From assembly GCA_028278335.1 (NCBI GenBank), contig JANQEN010000032.1:60246-124245 (forward strand): a stretch of 64,000 nt of DNA. The letters are read 5' to 3'. This document shows, one piece after another, positions 46,211 through 55,300 of the stretch. Every line of letters starts with the position of its first letter. Positions within the stretch are counted from its first letter, which is position 1. The position numbers and the translations under genes were made by a program. This DNA comes from Chitinivibrionales bacterium (GTDB taxonomy: Bacteria; Fibrobacterota; Chitinivibrionia; Chitinivibrionales; JANQEN01). Under the pieces are notes generated by a model. It was given only the letters and a program-made list of their open reading frames with translations, made no database searches and was not told the origin of the DNA.

Positions 46211-47428
46211 ATGAAGATAGAAGAATCCATTTTTATATTTATTCGTTGTACATCACTCATGTTGTTATTATCCCTTTCCTCTGTGATGGGCTATCCCGAT
46301 GCCTATGATAGTACCACTGCACGAAATGTTGTAAACAGCCTAAAAATGTCCTCCTTTAAGAAGTATATAAAAGGTTTGGCTGACTGCGGCGGAAGAGAGT
46401 ATCGGACAACCTCAAATGTCAATGGGCGAAATTATATCATTCAAGAGCTCGAGAAGATTGGCTATGATGTGTCAACTCAATCCTCCTCCTATAGAAATGT
46501 ATACTGCACCAAGGTCGGCTCGATAGCTCCGGATAGCATGTACATTGTCAGTGCTCATTATGATGGCATGCCAGTGGCAGAGGCAGCCAATGACGATGCC
46601 TCTGGCTGCGCCTTGGTAATGGAAGGTGCTCGGGTCTTTTTCAATCCTCTGATTAAGACCCATTACTCGATCCGTTTTATGCTTTGGAACGCAGAAGAAA
46701 AGGGACTTTTAGGAGCTAAATCCTATATTAAATCTCGAAGAACTCAACAGGGAAACACTGAGCCTCGCTGGTTAGGAATTATTCAACATGACATGATTCT
46801 CTACGACCATGGTGTTCCCCCCATGCCTAATCAAATTCCTGATGCAGACATCGATGTGGAGTATCAGAAAAACTCTACCATGGCCAATGCATCGCTTAAG
46901 CTTGCGCGCGAGTGTCAACGATGCGGTAAAGCCTATGGTCCCAAGTATGCAGTTGACATTGGCGACAATATGTCCCATACCGATTCGGACCCTTTCAAGA
47001 ATTACATAGCAGCGGTAAGTGTTCGTGAACTTGAACGAATTTCTGAGATTGGCAAATACGCAGACCCAACGTGGCATACCAGACTTGACAAGTACTCCTA
47101 CTTTTCTGAAGATGATTTTAATTTAGGATTTACAACAACTAAAATGACCATTGGGACCCTCTGTCGTTTAGCTGGTGTACATGATTCAATACCAGTTGGA
47201 CTTACACCGCGCCGAGGCCCACAGTTAGCTCCACTTACTCAACTTAAAAGCCTTATACTCTATGATCTTCGGGGCAAAACTGTTCTTAAAAGGAACACCT
47301 TGGAAAGTAGGACAAATGCATTAGCTGTTCTATATCAAGAGCAAGGAATCCCAGCTGGTCTCTATTTAGTTCAACTCATTGGTATCAACAACACAAGAGA
47401 GCAGCGCTATATTCGTATAGCCCATTAA
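46211..47428 (+). CDS. Secreted M28 aminopeptidase with T9SS-like domain
   Basis: A strong GGGGGG site precedes the ATG. The signal peptide ends near residue 27. The M28 metal and catalytic residues are all present: His116 in VSAHYDGMP, Asp128 in NDDASG, Glu162/Glu163 in NAEEKGLLGA, Asp194 in IQHDMI and His256 in MSHTDSDP. It removes N-terminal residues from peptides outside the cell using two zinc ions. The last 70 residues (LKSLILYDLRGKTVLKR, GLYLVQLIG) form a sorting domain. Together with the C1 protease, C70-like protease and OPT/PepD genes it suggests protein feeding. Confidence 0.92.
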   Translation: MKIEESIFIFIRCTSLMLLLSLSSVMGYPDAYDSTTARNVVNSLKMSSFKKYIKGLADCGGREYRTTSNVNGRNYIIQELEKIGYDVSTQSSSYRNVYCTKVGSIAPDSMYIVSAHYDGMPVAEAANDDASGCALVMEGARVFFNPLIKTHYSIRFMLWNAEEKGLLGAKSYIKSRRTQQGNTEPRWLGIIQHDMILYDHGVPPMPNQIPDADIDVEYQKNSTMANASLKLARECQRCGKAYGPKYAVDIGDNMSHTDSDPFKNYIAAVSVRELERISEIGKYADPTWHTRLDKYSYFSEDDFNLGFTTTKMTIGTLCRLAGVHDSIPVGLTPRRGPQLAPLTQLKSLILYDLRGKTVLKRNTLESRTNALAVLYQEQGIPAGLYLVQLIGINNTREQRYIRIAH

Positions 47429-47465
47429 GGGTTGGCTGAACCACAAAAACAGAATGTGACAATTT

Positions 47466-48038
47466 CTATTTGGTAAAGTACTCTTTTGCTATAGAGGTTA
47501 CCCTTTGTATGAAGGCTCCCTTCTTCTTCGTGTAAAGCTCACGATTGTGACCGTACCTTTTAGCCAAACGAAGTTTTAGCTCACCATATTCTTTAGCAAT
47601 ATCCGGATGGCCCCGCAGATAATCCCTGAAAAGTAATCGTTCCCATTGGGGAAAATCTTTTTCAACCATATGAATATGATGAGTACGTTTTCCCCTGGTA
47701 TCTCGTTTTATAAACCACGCATAAAAGGGAGGAGTGTTATTGCCAAAGGTGGGACGCCAAAAGTAGTCATACATTTGACTTTCTAATACTGGCACAACCT
47801 CTTTTTTTACTGTGTTCAGAGAGGAAACTTCTACCAACATATCAATGATAGGTTTTGCAATAAGACCGGGTACCGCAGTGCTTCCAAAGTGCTCAATTCG
47901 CTTTAATATGGAAGATGAGAAAAGCGATTCCAGTTGCTCTTTTTCTTGGATAAATTTGTCAGGCCACAATGGATTATAGGCAACAATATCTATCTTCTCG
48001 CTCAATACACGAGTTAATTTCTTCTGGAATGACTCCAC
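47466..48038 (-). CDS. GrpB family protein (UPF0157)
   Basis: The 190-residue protein has the nucleotidyltransferase-like GrpB signature: IVAYNPLWPDKFIQEKEQL, RIEHFGSTAVPGLIAKPIIDMLV and HHIHMVEKD. The start is a GTG without a strong ribosome binding site. The family is cytoplasmic; some members act in nucleotide or CoA metabolism, most are uncharacterised. It is probably a single-gene unit. Confidence 0.9.
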   Translation of the reverse strand: MESFQKKLTRVLSEKIDIVAYNPLWPDKFIQEKEQLESLFSSSILKRIEHFGSTAVPGLIAKPIIDMLVEVSSLNTVKKEVVPVLESQMYDYFWRPTFGNNTPPFYAWFIKRDTRGKRTHHIHMVEKDFPQWERLLFRDYLRGHPDIAKEYGELKLRLAKRYGHNRELYTKKKGAFIQRVTSIAKEYFTK

Positions 48039-48094
48039 TTATTCTAAAATCCCATAACTATTTACTCGGTTGTTCACACCAAACAAAGAGAGAA

Positions 48095-48607
48095 TTATTC
48101 AGCCTCTTCTCTAGAATCAATTCGTAAAAACACCACCTTATCAACCTTCTTAGTAGAAATGAGCATTTTCATATACCGCGAGTTTTTATCACTGACAACA
48201 TACTGATAGGCTTCAATCTTTTCCATTGGTTCACCAGTTTCAAAGGTCTTTGTAACAGATTGTCGAATAGTACATCCTGTACAATGGGTAGTGCGACCGC
48301 AACCCTCAGGAAGGCGGGCATAGGCACACTCCATGACATCACCGGTGGGTTGCTGGATTGGTGATAAAATCTCCTTGTTAAACAAGACACTAGCGTATTT
48401 ATTGGCTGAAAGAACATCAGTATTTTTATCGATTACTATAATGGGTATATCAATTCGATTTATAAATTTTTCAATAGATGTCGGTTTGTTGGATCGAAAA
48501 AATTGAGCGCAATCTTCGCAAACACCATGACTAACTGAATCATTTTTAGACGGGTTCCACTCTTCGGTGCTAATATCCTTATGGCACCATGCACAGATAG
48601 TATGCAT
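48095..48607 (-). CDS. PAS-like sensor with two cysteine motifs
   Basis: The ATG at 48607 follows AAGGAGGT by 6 nt; the longer frame to 48640 has no site. Residues 1-30 form a zinc-ribbon-like knuckle (CAWCHKDIS, CEDCAQFF). A PAS fold follows (about 48-150, IPIIVIDKNTDVLSANKYASVLF). It contains a distinctive GCGRTTHCTGCTIRQS motif that may bind a metal or iron-sulfur cluster. Similar free-standing PAS proteins occur in anaerobes and are thought to sense redox or ligand state. No output domain is attached, so it must signal by contact. Divergent from the DUF1697 gene. Confidence 0.8.
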   Translation of the reverse strand: MHTICAWCHKDISTEEWNPSKNDSVSHGVCEDCAQFFRSNKPTSIEKFINRIDIPIIVIDKNTDVLSANKYASVLFNKEILSPIQQPTGDVMECAYARLPEGCGRTTHCTGCTIRQSVTKTFETGEPMEKIEAYQYVVSDKNSRYMKMLISTKKVDKVVFLRIDSREEAE

Positions 48608-48748
48608 CACCAACCTCCTTACTGTAGGGTCATGAATCAAAAAAATAGTTCATTGCCCGATCTAGTTCCTCAATGGTATTATAACACATTGGACTCAAAT
48701 TTGCATAAAGAATTAGTAGCTTTGAACAATGAAGAAAGGAAATACATT

Positions 48749-49276
48749 ATGAATAGATATCTTTCGCTTTTAAGGGGCATTAATGTAAGTGGCCAAAAGA
48801 AAATAACTATGGAACAGCTTAAAACACTCTATGAAGAGTTGGGGTTTAAAGACGTAAAAACCTACATCCAAAGTGGCAATGTATTTTTTTCTACAAAAAA
48901 AGAATCAAAAAGAGAGATCGCTAAAGCAATCGAACATAAAATTAAAGAGAGCTTGGGTTATGAGGTTACCCTCTTTGTGATTGAAAAGTCCCAATTGAAA
49001 GATATTATCGCCATGAACCCCTATCCAGTGCGCGAGCCTAAGCGTCATTTAGTGACCCTTTTGTCGGCACCCCCGGAGCTTATTCCCATTCCTGAAATAA
49101 ATGCGGTTAAGGCGCCTTCGGAAAAGTTTACCATAATAGAAACTGTTCTTTTTTTCTACTGTCCCGATGGGTATGGTAAAACAAAACTCTCCAATAACTT
49201 CTTTGAGAAAAAGCTAAAAGTCAAGGCAACAACAAGAAATTGGAACACTATCAATAAACTTTTTGAGATGTTTTAA
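48749..49276 (+). CDS. DUF1697 domain protein
   Basis: I choose the ATG at 48749, which has AAAGGA 8 nt upstream and begins MNRYLSLLRGINVSGQKKI, the exact family opening. The longer frame from 48581 lies over the promoter region of the divergent gene. Residues about 30-60 carry the conserved GFKDVKTYIQSGNVFF. The 175-residue cytoplasmic family has no settled function. Its 3' end overlaps the convergent gene by 26 nt. Confidence 0.92.
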   Translation: MNRYLSLLRGINVSGQKKITMEQLKTLYEELGFKDVKTYIQSGNVFFSTKKESKREIAKAIEHKIKESLGYEVTLFVIEKSQLKDIIAMNPYPVREPKRHLVTLLSAPPELIPIPEINAVKAPSEKFTIIETVLFFYCPDGYGKTKLSNNFFEKKLKVKATTRNWNTINKLFEMF

Positions 49277-49577
49277 ATGTAGCAAAGGGATGGTGTGCTT
49301 CTTTTAGGGAATCTAATGGCACCATCTCAGCATGATCAAAAAACTGATTCCACAGTGATGCCACCTTCGGATCTTCATGGGCACGTTCCTTTTTCTCCTT
49401 TGATTCCCACTCAAACACCTCAATTATTGTCCCATTTTCAGAGTTCATACGATAGGGTGGTTTGTCTGTGACATAGCCTTGTTTCTGGAGGAGTGGTACA
49501 TGAACATCAATAATCTTATTAAAGGCCTTTTCGTGCCCTGGTTTTGCTTTATAGCTGGCAATGGCAATCAAACTCAT
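49251..49577 (-). CDS. Antibiotic biosynthesis monooxygenase (ABM) domain protein
   Basis: The 108-residue protein has the dimeric ferredoxin-like ABM fold pattern: MSLIAIASYKAKPGHEKAF, then GTIIEVFEWESKEKKERAHEDP and LWNQFFDHAEMVPLDSL. Family members include monooxygenases and heme-degrading or aldehyde-trapping enzymes; this one has no heme-binding signature. It lies 14 nt after the DUF3052-like gene on the same strand and is probably co-transcribed with it. Substrate unknown. Confidence 0.85.
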   Translation of the reverse strand: MSLIAIASYKAKPGHEKAFNKIIDVHVPLLQKQGYVTDKPPYRMNSENGTIIEVFEWESKEKKERAHEDPKVASLWNQFFDHAEMVPLDSLKEAHHPFATFKTSQKVY

Positions 49578-49590
49578 TCCTATCCCCGAA

Positions 49591-50034
49591 TTATTTTTTT
49601 TTAACTCGCTCTTTTCCTTTTTTCGTAGCTGCTTTTTTTCTTTTCATTACCTTAATGTTATCTACCTGTCTGTAGCGAATCGCAGACCAATCTTCATCAA
49701 TAGCCACTTGCGATACTGGTTCAAATCCAAAAGCACCAAAGAGGTCCCAAGCAGTTGAGCGATTTAGATCTGATTTGTATTTCTTTGAACTACCCTTGGG
49801 ATAGGCAAGCCACAAATGACCATCACCCTCTAAAGCATGGGCAATGTCTTTGGCAAAGTTCTGTGCCACAGCTATTGAATCAGCAAAGGCTAAGATAAAG
49901 CTGTAGTCGCCCTTGATTGCATCATCAACTGAGGTTGGGATCGTCTCTTTAATCGCAGAAAACTCTTGCGGGTCGTTAATAATGAGGATTGGTGACTGCT
50001 CCTTATAGCCCAATTTATTCATTACTGCCGACAT
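49591..50034 (-). CDS. DUF3052-like protein
   Basis: The start at 50034 gives MSAVMNKLGYKEQSPILI, with a weak GAGAAG site. Residues 75-130 match DUF3052 (LWLAYPKGSSKKYKSDLNR, then AIDEDWSAIRYR). The last 20 residues are strongly basic (KRKKAATKKGKERVKKK), which suggests nucleic acid or membrane contact. The family is uncharacterised. It starts 26 nt downstream of the signal-peptide protein gene and stops 14 nt before the ABM gene. Confidence 0.85.
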   Translation of the reverse strand: MSAVMNKLGYKEQSPILIINDPQEFSAIKETIPTSVDDAIKGDYSFILAFADSIAVAQNFAKDIAHALEGDGHLWLAYPKGSSKKYKSDLNRSTAWDLFGAFGFEPVSQVAIDEDWSAIRYRQVDNIKVMKRKKAATKKGKERVKKK

Positions 50035-50059
50035 GTTCTTCTCACTTTGTTTCCATTGT

Positions 50060-50689
50060 TTAATAAGGCATATTATTGATGATTTTCTTTGCAGTAGCAC
50101 GGAGAGTCTTTTCAACACCCTTTGTATTATTGAAACCGGAACGGGTCACTAAGGAAGCCTCTTTTCCATTAATCTTACCATAACTAATCACTTTGTGGTC
50201 AAGGTTATGCCAAAACACATAGTACATAGATGGTTTGATATAGTCTTGAGTAGTAATTTTCCCGGCTGAGCCTGGTTTAACAATGGATGATTTTCTTTCA
50301 CGCTCTAAGTCTTTAAAGGACAGTTGTTTGATAAAGAGTATTACCTCTGGGCAGTGCTCATCAACACAAATAGTTGTGGTATCCGGTAAATAGATGCGAA
50401 ACTCCTCTTTTTTCGAAAGCACAAGAGGCGTTACTTTAGGTACCAACTCATGGTCTATAGCAATAATACCACACTTTTCATCGGAGGTAACATCTTTTAG
50501 ACGTGTAATCAGTTCATTGAAAAAAAACTCCTGTTCCTTTTCAAAATTCTTTATTGTCCGATTGTATTTGGCTATGGCAAAGGTCAGAAAAGGTTTGCGA
50601 TCCCCTTTGTACTCTGGCGTAGTAATGTTGACATTCTGCGAGAAACTATAGATTACTAACACCAAAACTATTAATATGCACTGTCTCAT
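50060..50689 (-). CDS. Exported hypothetical protein (209 aa)
   Basis: The signal peptide (MRQCILIVLVLVIYSFSQ) is clear; the mature protein is a mixed alpha/beta single domain with two cysteines (about 59 and 107) that could form a disulfide. Nothing matches a family I know. Its promoter region is the short gap to 50788, and it is followed by the DUF3052-like and ABM genes on the same strand. Probably periplasmic. Confidence 0.7.
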   Translation of the reverse strand: MRQCILIVLVLVIYSFSQNVNITTPEYKGDRKPFLTFAIAKYNRTIKNFEKEQEFFFNELITRLKDVTSDEKCGIIAIDHELVPKVTPLVLSKKEEFRIYLPDTTTICVDEHCPEVILFIKQLSFKDLERERKSSIVKPGSAGKITTQDYIKPSMYYVFWHNLDHKVISYGKINGKEASLVTRSGFNNTKGVEKTLRATAKKIINNMPY

Positions 50690-50787
50690 AGGTTATCTCC
50701 ACACTATTTTGGTTGTTTTCGTTGTTTTTAACTTGATAAAAGATATAATAATATACTTCTGTTTTTAGAAAAGAGACCAGAAAGTAA

Positions 50788-51321
50788 TTATCTAATCTCT
50801 TTAAGCTGTTTCATATAAATCTGCCGCATCGCAAGAAGCTCCTTATCATACCGCCCATCTTTGAAATCAGGAAAGCTCCACTCAAAGGGTTGATAGCGCC
50901 CAGCTTTATAACGGCCAGCAAGATCCGCATAGATCCCCTTATCCAGGTACACCTTTTGGCCAGCCTCCTTTGCAGAGGCCAGCAGTACTTTATTGTGGTC
51001 TAAATAACCTGCGTCAAGGTTGACTATACGCTTATCTTCAATAGCCAGAGAATCTTCTATGGTGTTACATTCAAGCTTCATAGACACGATCTCAGTTGGG
51101 CTCATGAGCTTTGCAAAGCTTATTAACTGACGATAGAGTGGTGACCCCATCTCAGGTTCGTAGTAATCAGTAACATCGAAGAGGTGCAACTCTCCAGAAT
51201 GATCTATTGATCCCCAATGTGCAATGAGTTCCTTTATTGCCTTGTGAAGAGCAGACTCTTCATGGAAGAGTATTGCCACAAAGTATTTAACGGGTATTAC
51301 TGGTTGACATTGTGCCATCAT
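50788..51321 (-). CDS. DUF4416 family protein
   Basis: The 177-residue protein shows the DUF4416 pattern: KYFVAILFHEESALHKAI, HLFDVTDYYEPEMGSPLYRQLISF and VNLDAGYLDHNKVLLASAKEAGQKVYL, ending in a WSFPDFKDGRY region. The family is frequently labelled GTP-binding-like, but no P-loop is present; the function is unknown. Its start overlaps the upstream N-acetyltransferase stop by 35 nt, so the pair is translationally coupled. Two adjacent ATGs make the exact start uncertain by one codon. Confidence 0.88.
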   Translation of the reverse strand: MMAQCQPVIPVKYFVAILFHEESALHKAIKELIAHWGSIDHSGELHLFDVTDYYEPEMGSPLYRQLISFAKLMSPTEIVSMKLECNTIEDSLAIEDKRIVNLDAGYLDHNKVLLASAKEAGQKVYLDKGIYADLAGRYKAGRYQPFEWSFPDFKDGRYDKELLAMRQIYMKQLKEIR

Positions 51322-52129
51322 TTATTTCCTTAAAGGCTTCTGTTACTACTCGCCGATCTATTCCTAAGATGTTGGTGATAAAATCGCTCTGCTCATTTTT
51401 AGTAAGCACTCGCTTAACTACCTCTGTTTTGTTGCGTATCCGAAGGATGTTTCCCTGTAAGTAGTGATGTTTCCCATGAATACAGCGAGTTAATACAGGG
51501 TAGGTCATCATCTCCCAGGTAAAGGAATCAGTCCAAGCACGATCAAAGGTAACTTCATCAACCGGGGCGGTTTTGTAGAGCAGTCGAGAGCGCCGATTGT
51601 TTTGAACTATGGTAAAAAGCTCGACTGTTGTGCCACCTTTGCGGGGCAAAAGTTCAACAGTATTAAATTGTGTTTCAACACAATTCGGGTGTTCCAACGG
51701 CAACTCTGTTGGACTGTTTATAAGAAATCCTGGATCAATAAGAAACATCCGGCCATCACGAATAAAAACCAAGGCACAATGTGTATTTACACCATAATGC
51801 CTATCAGCGAGAATGGGATGGGCTTCTAATCCCAAGGCATTTCCCAGAGCAACAAAGGTTGCTGTTAAAGAAAAACAGGTGCCACCAGTGCCATAGGTAA
51901 GGAAATCAGCAAGGACCTCATCGGGGCCTCTTTTGGCTGCCTGAGAGCTGATTACATCCTTATGTTTTACAATTTTGGTTAAGTTTTCATAGGGGATTTG
52001 TGAAAAGGCAAAACATAATTGCGTAAGAAGTATCTCTTTATCATGACCGGTTGGATCTATATGGAACCTATTGAAAAATCGCATCATTGTGGTGGTATCT
52101 GAGATTGAAAAGAGTGATTTTTTTGGCAA
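51287..52129 (-). CDS. Arylamine N-acetyltransferase
   Basis: The catalytic triad is readable: Cys85 in GTGGTCFSLT, His117 in VNTHCALVF and Asp132 in FLIDPGF, at the usual spacing. The enzyme transfers an acetyl group from acetyl-CoA to arylamines or arylhydrazines in the cytoplasm. The start is uncertain: a TTG at 52129 with GGAA upstream, or ATG at 52087, 14 codons in. The 280-residue length is typical. It overlaps the DUF4416 gene. Confidence 0.88.
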   Translation of the reverse strand: MPKKSLFSISDTTTMMRFFNRFHIDPTGHDKEILLTQLCFAFSQIPYENLTKIVKHKDVISSQAAKRGPDEVLADFLTYGTGGTCFSLTATFVALGNALGLEAHPILADRHYGVNTHCALVFIRDGRMFLIDPGFLINSPTELPLEHPNCVETQFNTVELLPRKGGTTVELFTIVQNNRRSRLLYKTAPVDEVTFDRAWTDSFTWEMMTYPVLTRCIHGKHHYLQGNILRIRNKTEVVKRVLTKNEQSDFITNILGIDRRVVTEAFKEINDGTMSTSNTR

Positions 52130-52381
52130 AATAGGTTCCAGTTTTCCCCTGAAATTATTCTAGTACAGCATATATTCCTGGCCAAGAATATAGTAAATTC
52201 TCCTTCAAATCCGAAATTAACTATTTTTTACCCATATTAAACTCTAAAACAAATTTTCCGGGGAGAAAGATCTCCATGGCCAGGACACTCCTCGCTTTGC
52301 TCGTCAGCGAGCCCGTTGCAATATTCCAGAGATGAATCAGGAGCACATCATTGTGAGCCTTTCATTAAGGTATAAGGACCT

Positions 52382-55300
52382 GTGAAAAAAATCTTTCGAT
52401 ATACTCTGATAATACTTTCAATGGTATTGGTAGTTGTAGTTGTACTTATAACATCTACTCTTTGGTATATCAATACTCGTCATGCAGCACAGCTTATTCC
52501 TTCTATGGTGAGTAAGTCTATTCCAGGAACGATCCAATGGCACCAGCAAAAGATCTCTCCCTTTATTGGTTCCTTTACACTTAAAAACTTTTGCCTCTTT
52601 GATCAGCATTCGGATACAATTATCACCTTTGATCGTTTTTCTATTCAGATGAATCCCCTGTCTCTTTTTAAAGGAGAGCTTCAAATTAATGCCCTTGCTA
52701 TTGAGAATCCTTCCATCGACCTTATTACCGATAGTAGTGGCTCACTTAATCTTGTCTCGGCCTTTGTCAGCGTTAAAGATACAACCAATCAAGATAGCAA
52801 CGACTCTAAGGAGACAAAGGATCCTTTTAATATTGCTCTTAATGATCTCTCAATTGATCAAGCTGTGTTTGGCTTCACCGATAAGGGATCAAACAAACTT
52901 GTTCATGCCTCAGGGATAGTAATTGCTGCTGCAGGTAATCTATTAGAGCAATCAGGAGCAGTGCATCTCTTTTGTGATACTGTGAAGCTAACAGCGAAAA
53001 AAGAGATACTGGTGGTCGATTCATTACGGCTAAATGCTTCCTTAGAAAAGGGAGTGCTTACACCGCAACTGAGCCTTTCAACGGCTAATTCAAATATTTC
53101 TATTATTGGTTCTATTGATTCACTCTTTACAAATCCCACAATACAGACCACAATCAAGGGAGCTGTAACACTTGAAGAGTTTGATGATTTGCTTGGCATG
53201 TCTGATCAACTATCTGGAGAATGTGTATTTACTATTGGATGTAATGGACCAGTGAGTAATCCCAACTTTGATCTTCACCTGGATTATGCAAGAGGATCAT
53301 TGCTACAAAACAGAGTAGAAACATTTCAATTGGCTCTAAATTTACATGACAGAATTGCTCTTATTGACACACTCTATCTGAAGCTCCCCACAGGCTCTGC
53401 ATTCATACGGGCCAACGCTAACCTGCAAAGAGTTTTTCCTAAAGGATTTTTAGATTCAACAAACAATTTCAATGAACTTACCTACCAGCTCTCTTCACGA
53501 TTTTCAACCTTTGCACTTGAGGAGCTTGTATGGCTAAACAATATTCTCAAGGGAACGGTTGAGGGAACACTCTCCTGTAATGGAAAAGGTATTGACTATT
53601 CACAACTTCAAGCGATTACCTCATTAGACCTGCAGGCACATGATTTTTCAATCAATAACATCATTAAACCATGCAGTCCAGTTCTTTTGATTGATGCCTC
53701 CTTACAAAAGGGGGTTGCGACCCTTGATACATTACAGTTGGACATGGATAGTATGTCTTTGTCAATTGCGGGAGTGTATAACCTATTAACCCATCATGTA
53801 AAAGCCTCCTTACATTTAGATACAACCGTACTTGAACAGGTGCTTCCCCTTGTTAATTTGGACAGCATCTCCGGTAGCCTTGCCTTGACAGTAGAGTGTA
53901 ATGGCCCGGTTACTCATCCCAATGCCTCCTGTGTGCTAAGTGCTAGAAATTTTATATATGGCAAGTACCCCCTGGGTGATATTGACATTAATGTAACCAA
54001 TGATAATTCTGGAACAGTGTCACTCCCCCACTTTGCATTACGAAACAATCAATCACGGGTAACTTTGAAGGGTATTGCAGCCCTCTTCAAAGCAAACTCC
54101 TTTACCCCCCTTAAAGAGCCGCACTTTGATGTTACCATTGATTCTAGTATCATTTCTCTTCAGGATTTTATTGATTCTTTACAAGCGACTGCCTATCTCA
54201 ATGGGCAATTAAAGGGTTCGCTTCAAAACATGCAGGGAATACTGAGTGTTGCAGTTGACAGTATTGATCTTGGCATGCAACATGTTCACGCTCTTTCACT
54301 TACCGCAAAAGTTGACAGTAGTCGACTTTTTTTAGCTCCCCTAAGGATTTCATTATCTCCTCAGGAACATCTTTCCACCACAGGATGGCTTACACAAAAG
54401 GGTGCCTACGCACTAACAGTTAAGTCAACTCCTATTTCTCTTTTGCGTATTCAACCGATTGATACGGCAGCAAAGGTAAAGGGATCCATATCAATCAACC
54501 TCTCTGGTGAGGGTAGCTTTAAAAATCCTCAAGCAGCAGGTACGATCTCGCTTGACTCACTCAGTCTTGACAACAAGCCTATTTCTGATATTATGATTGA
54601 TCTCTCTTTACAGGAGCAAATGCTGGCTATCAGGGGCACACTTGGTTTTTTGGTAACCGGTATTTACCATTTAAAGGATAAAACCTTTCAATCATCCCTT
54701 CTCTTTAATAAAACTCTCTTAGCCCCCTATTTTCATTTAGCTAAGCTGAACAATCTTACCGGTATACTCAGTGGTGAAGTAACAGCACAGGGTGATTTAG
54801 ATAATCTTGACAAAATAAAGGCATCGGTACATCTCCAATCCCTTTCAGTGAAGCATAAAGAGCTACCACTAATTTTTACAGAAAACCTTCAAGCGGCCTA
54901 TGATCAAAAATCACTCCGTCTATCACCAATAGACATTTCTCTTTTAAAAAAGGGCAGAGTATCTCTCTCTGGACAAGGAGAGTTGGCAAGCACTCTTAAT
55001 TTTGACTTGCATGCTGATATTCCCCTTAATTTACTGAGCTACTTTACTGATCAATTGCCTGATGCCTCTGGAAATTGTAAAATCAATGCTTCGCTGAGTG
55101 GATCACAAAACAGCCCTAATGTTGATGCTACAATTACATTGGAAAACCTTGGCATGACAATCCCCGATTTGATGCAGAAGGTACACGGAGTCAATGGTCA
55201 AATTACCGTTACACCGAACCAGGTAACAATAAATATAATTGAGGGTAATCTTGACAATGGTCAATTTAATTGTAATGGGACTATCGCTTTGGATAGTCTA

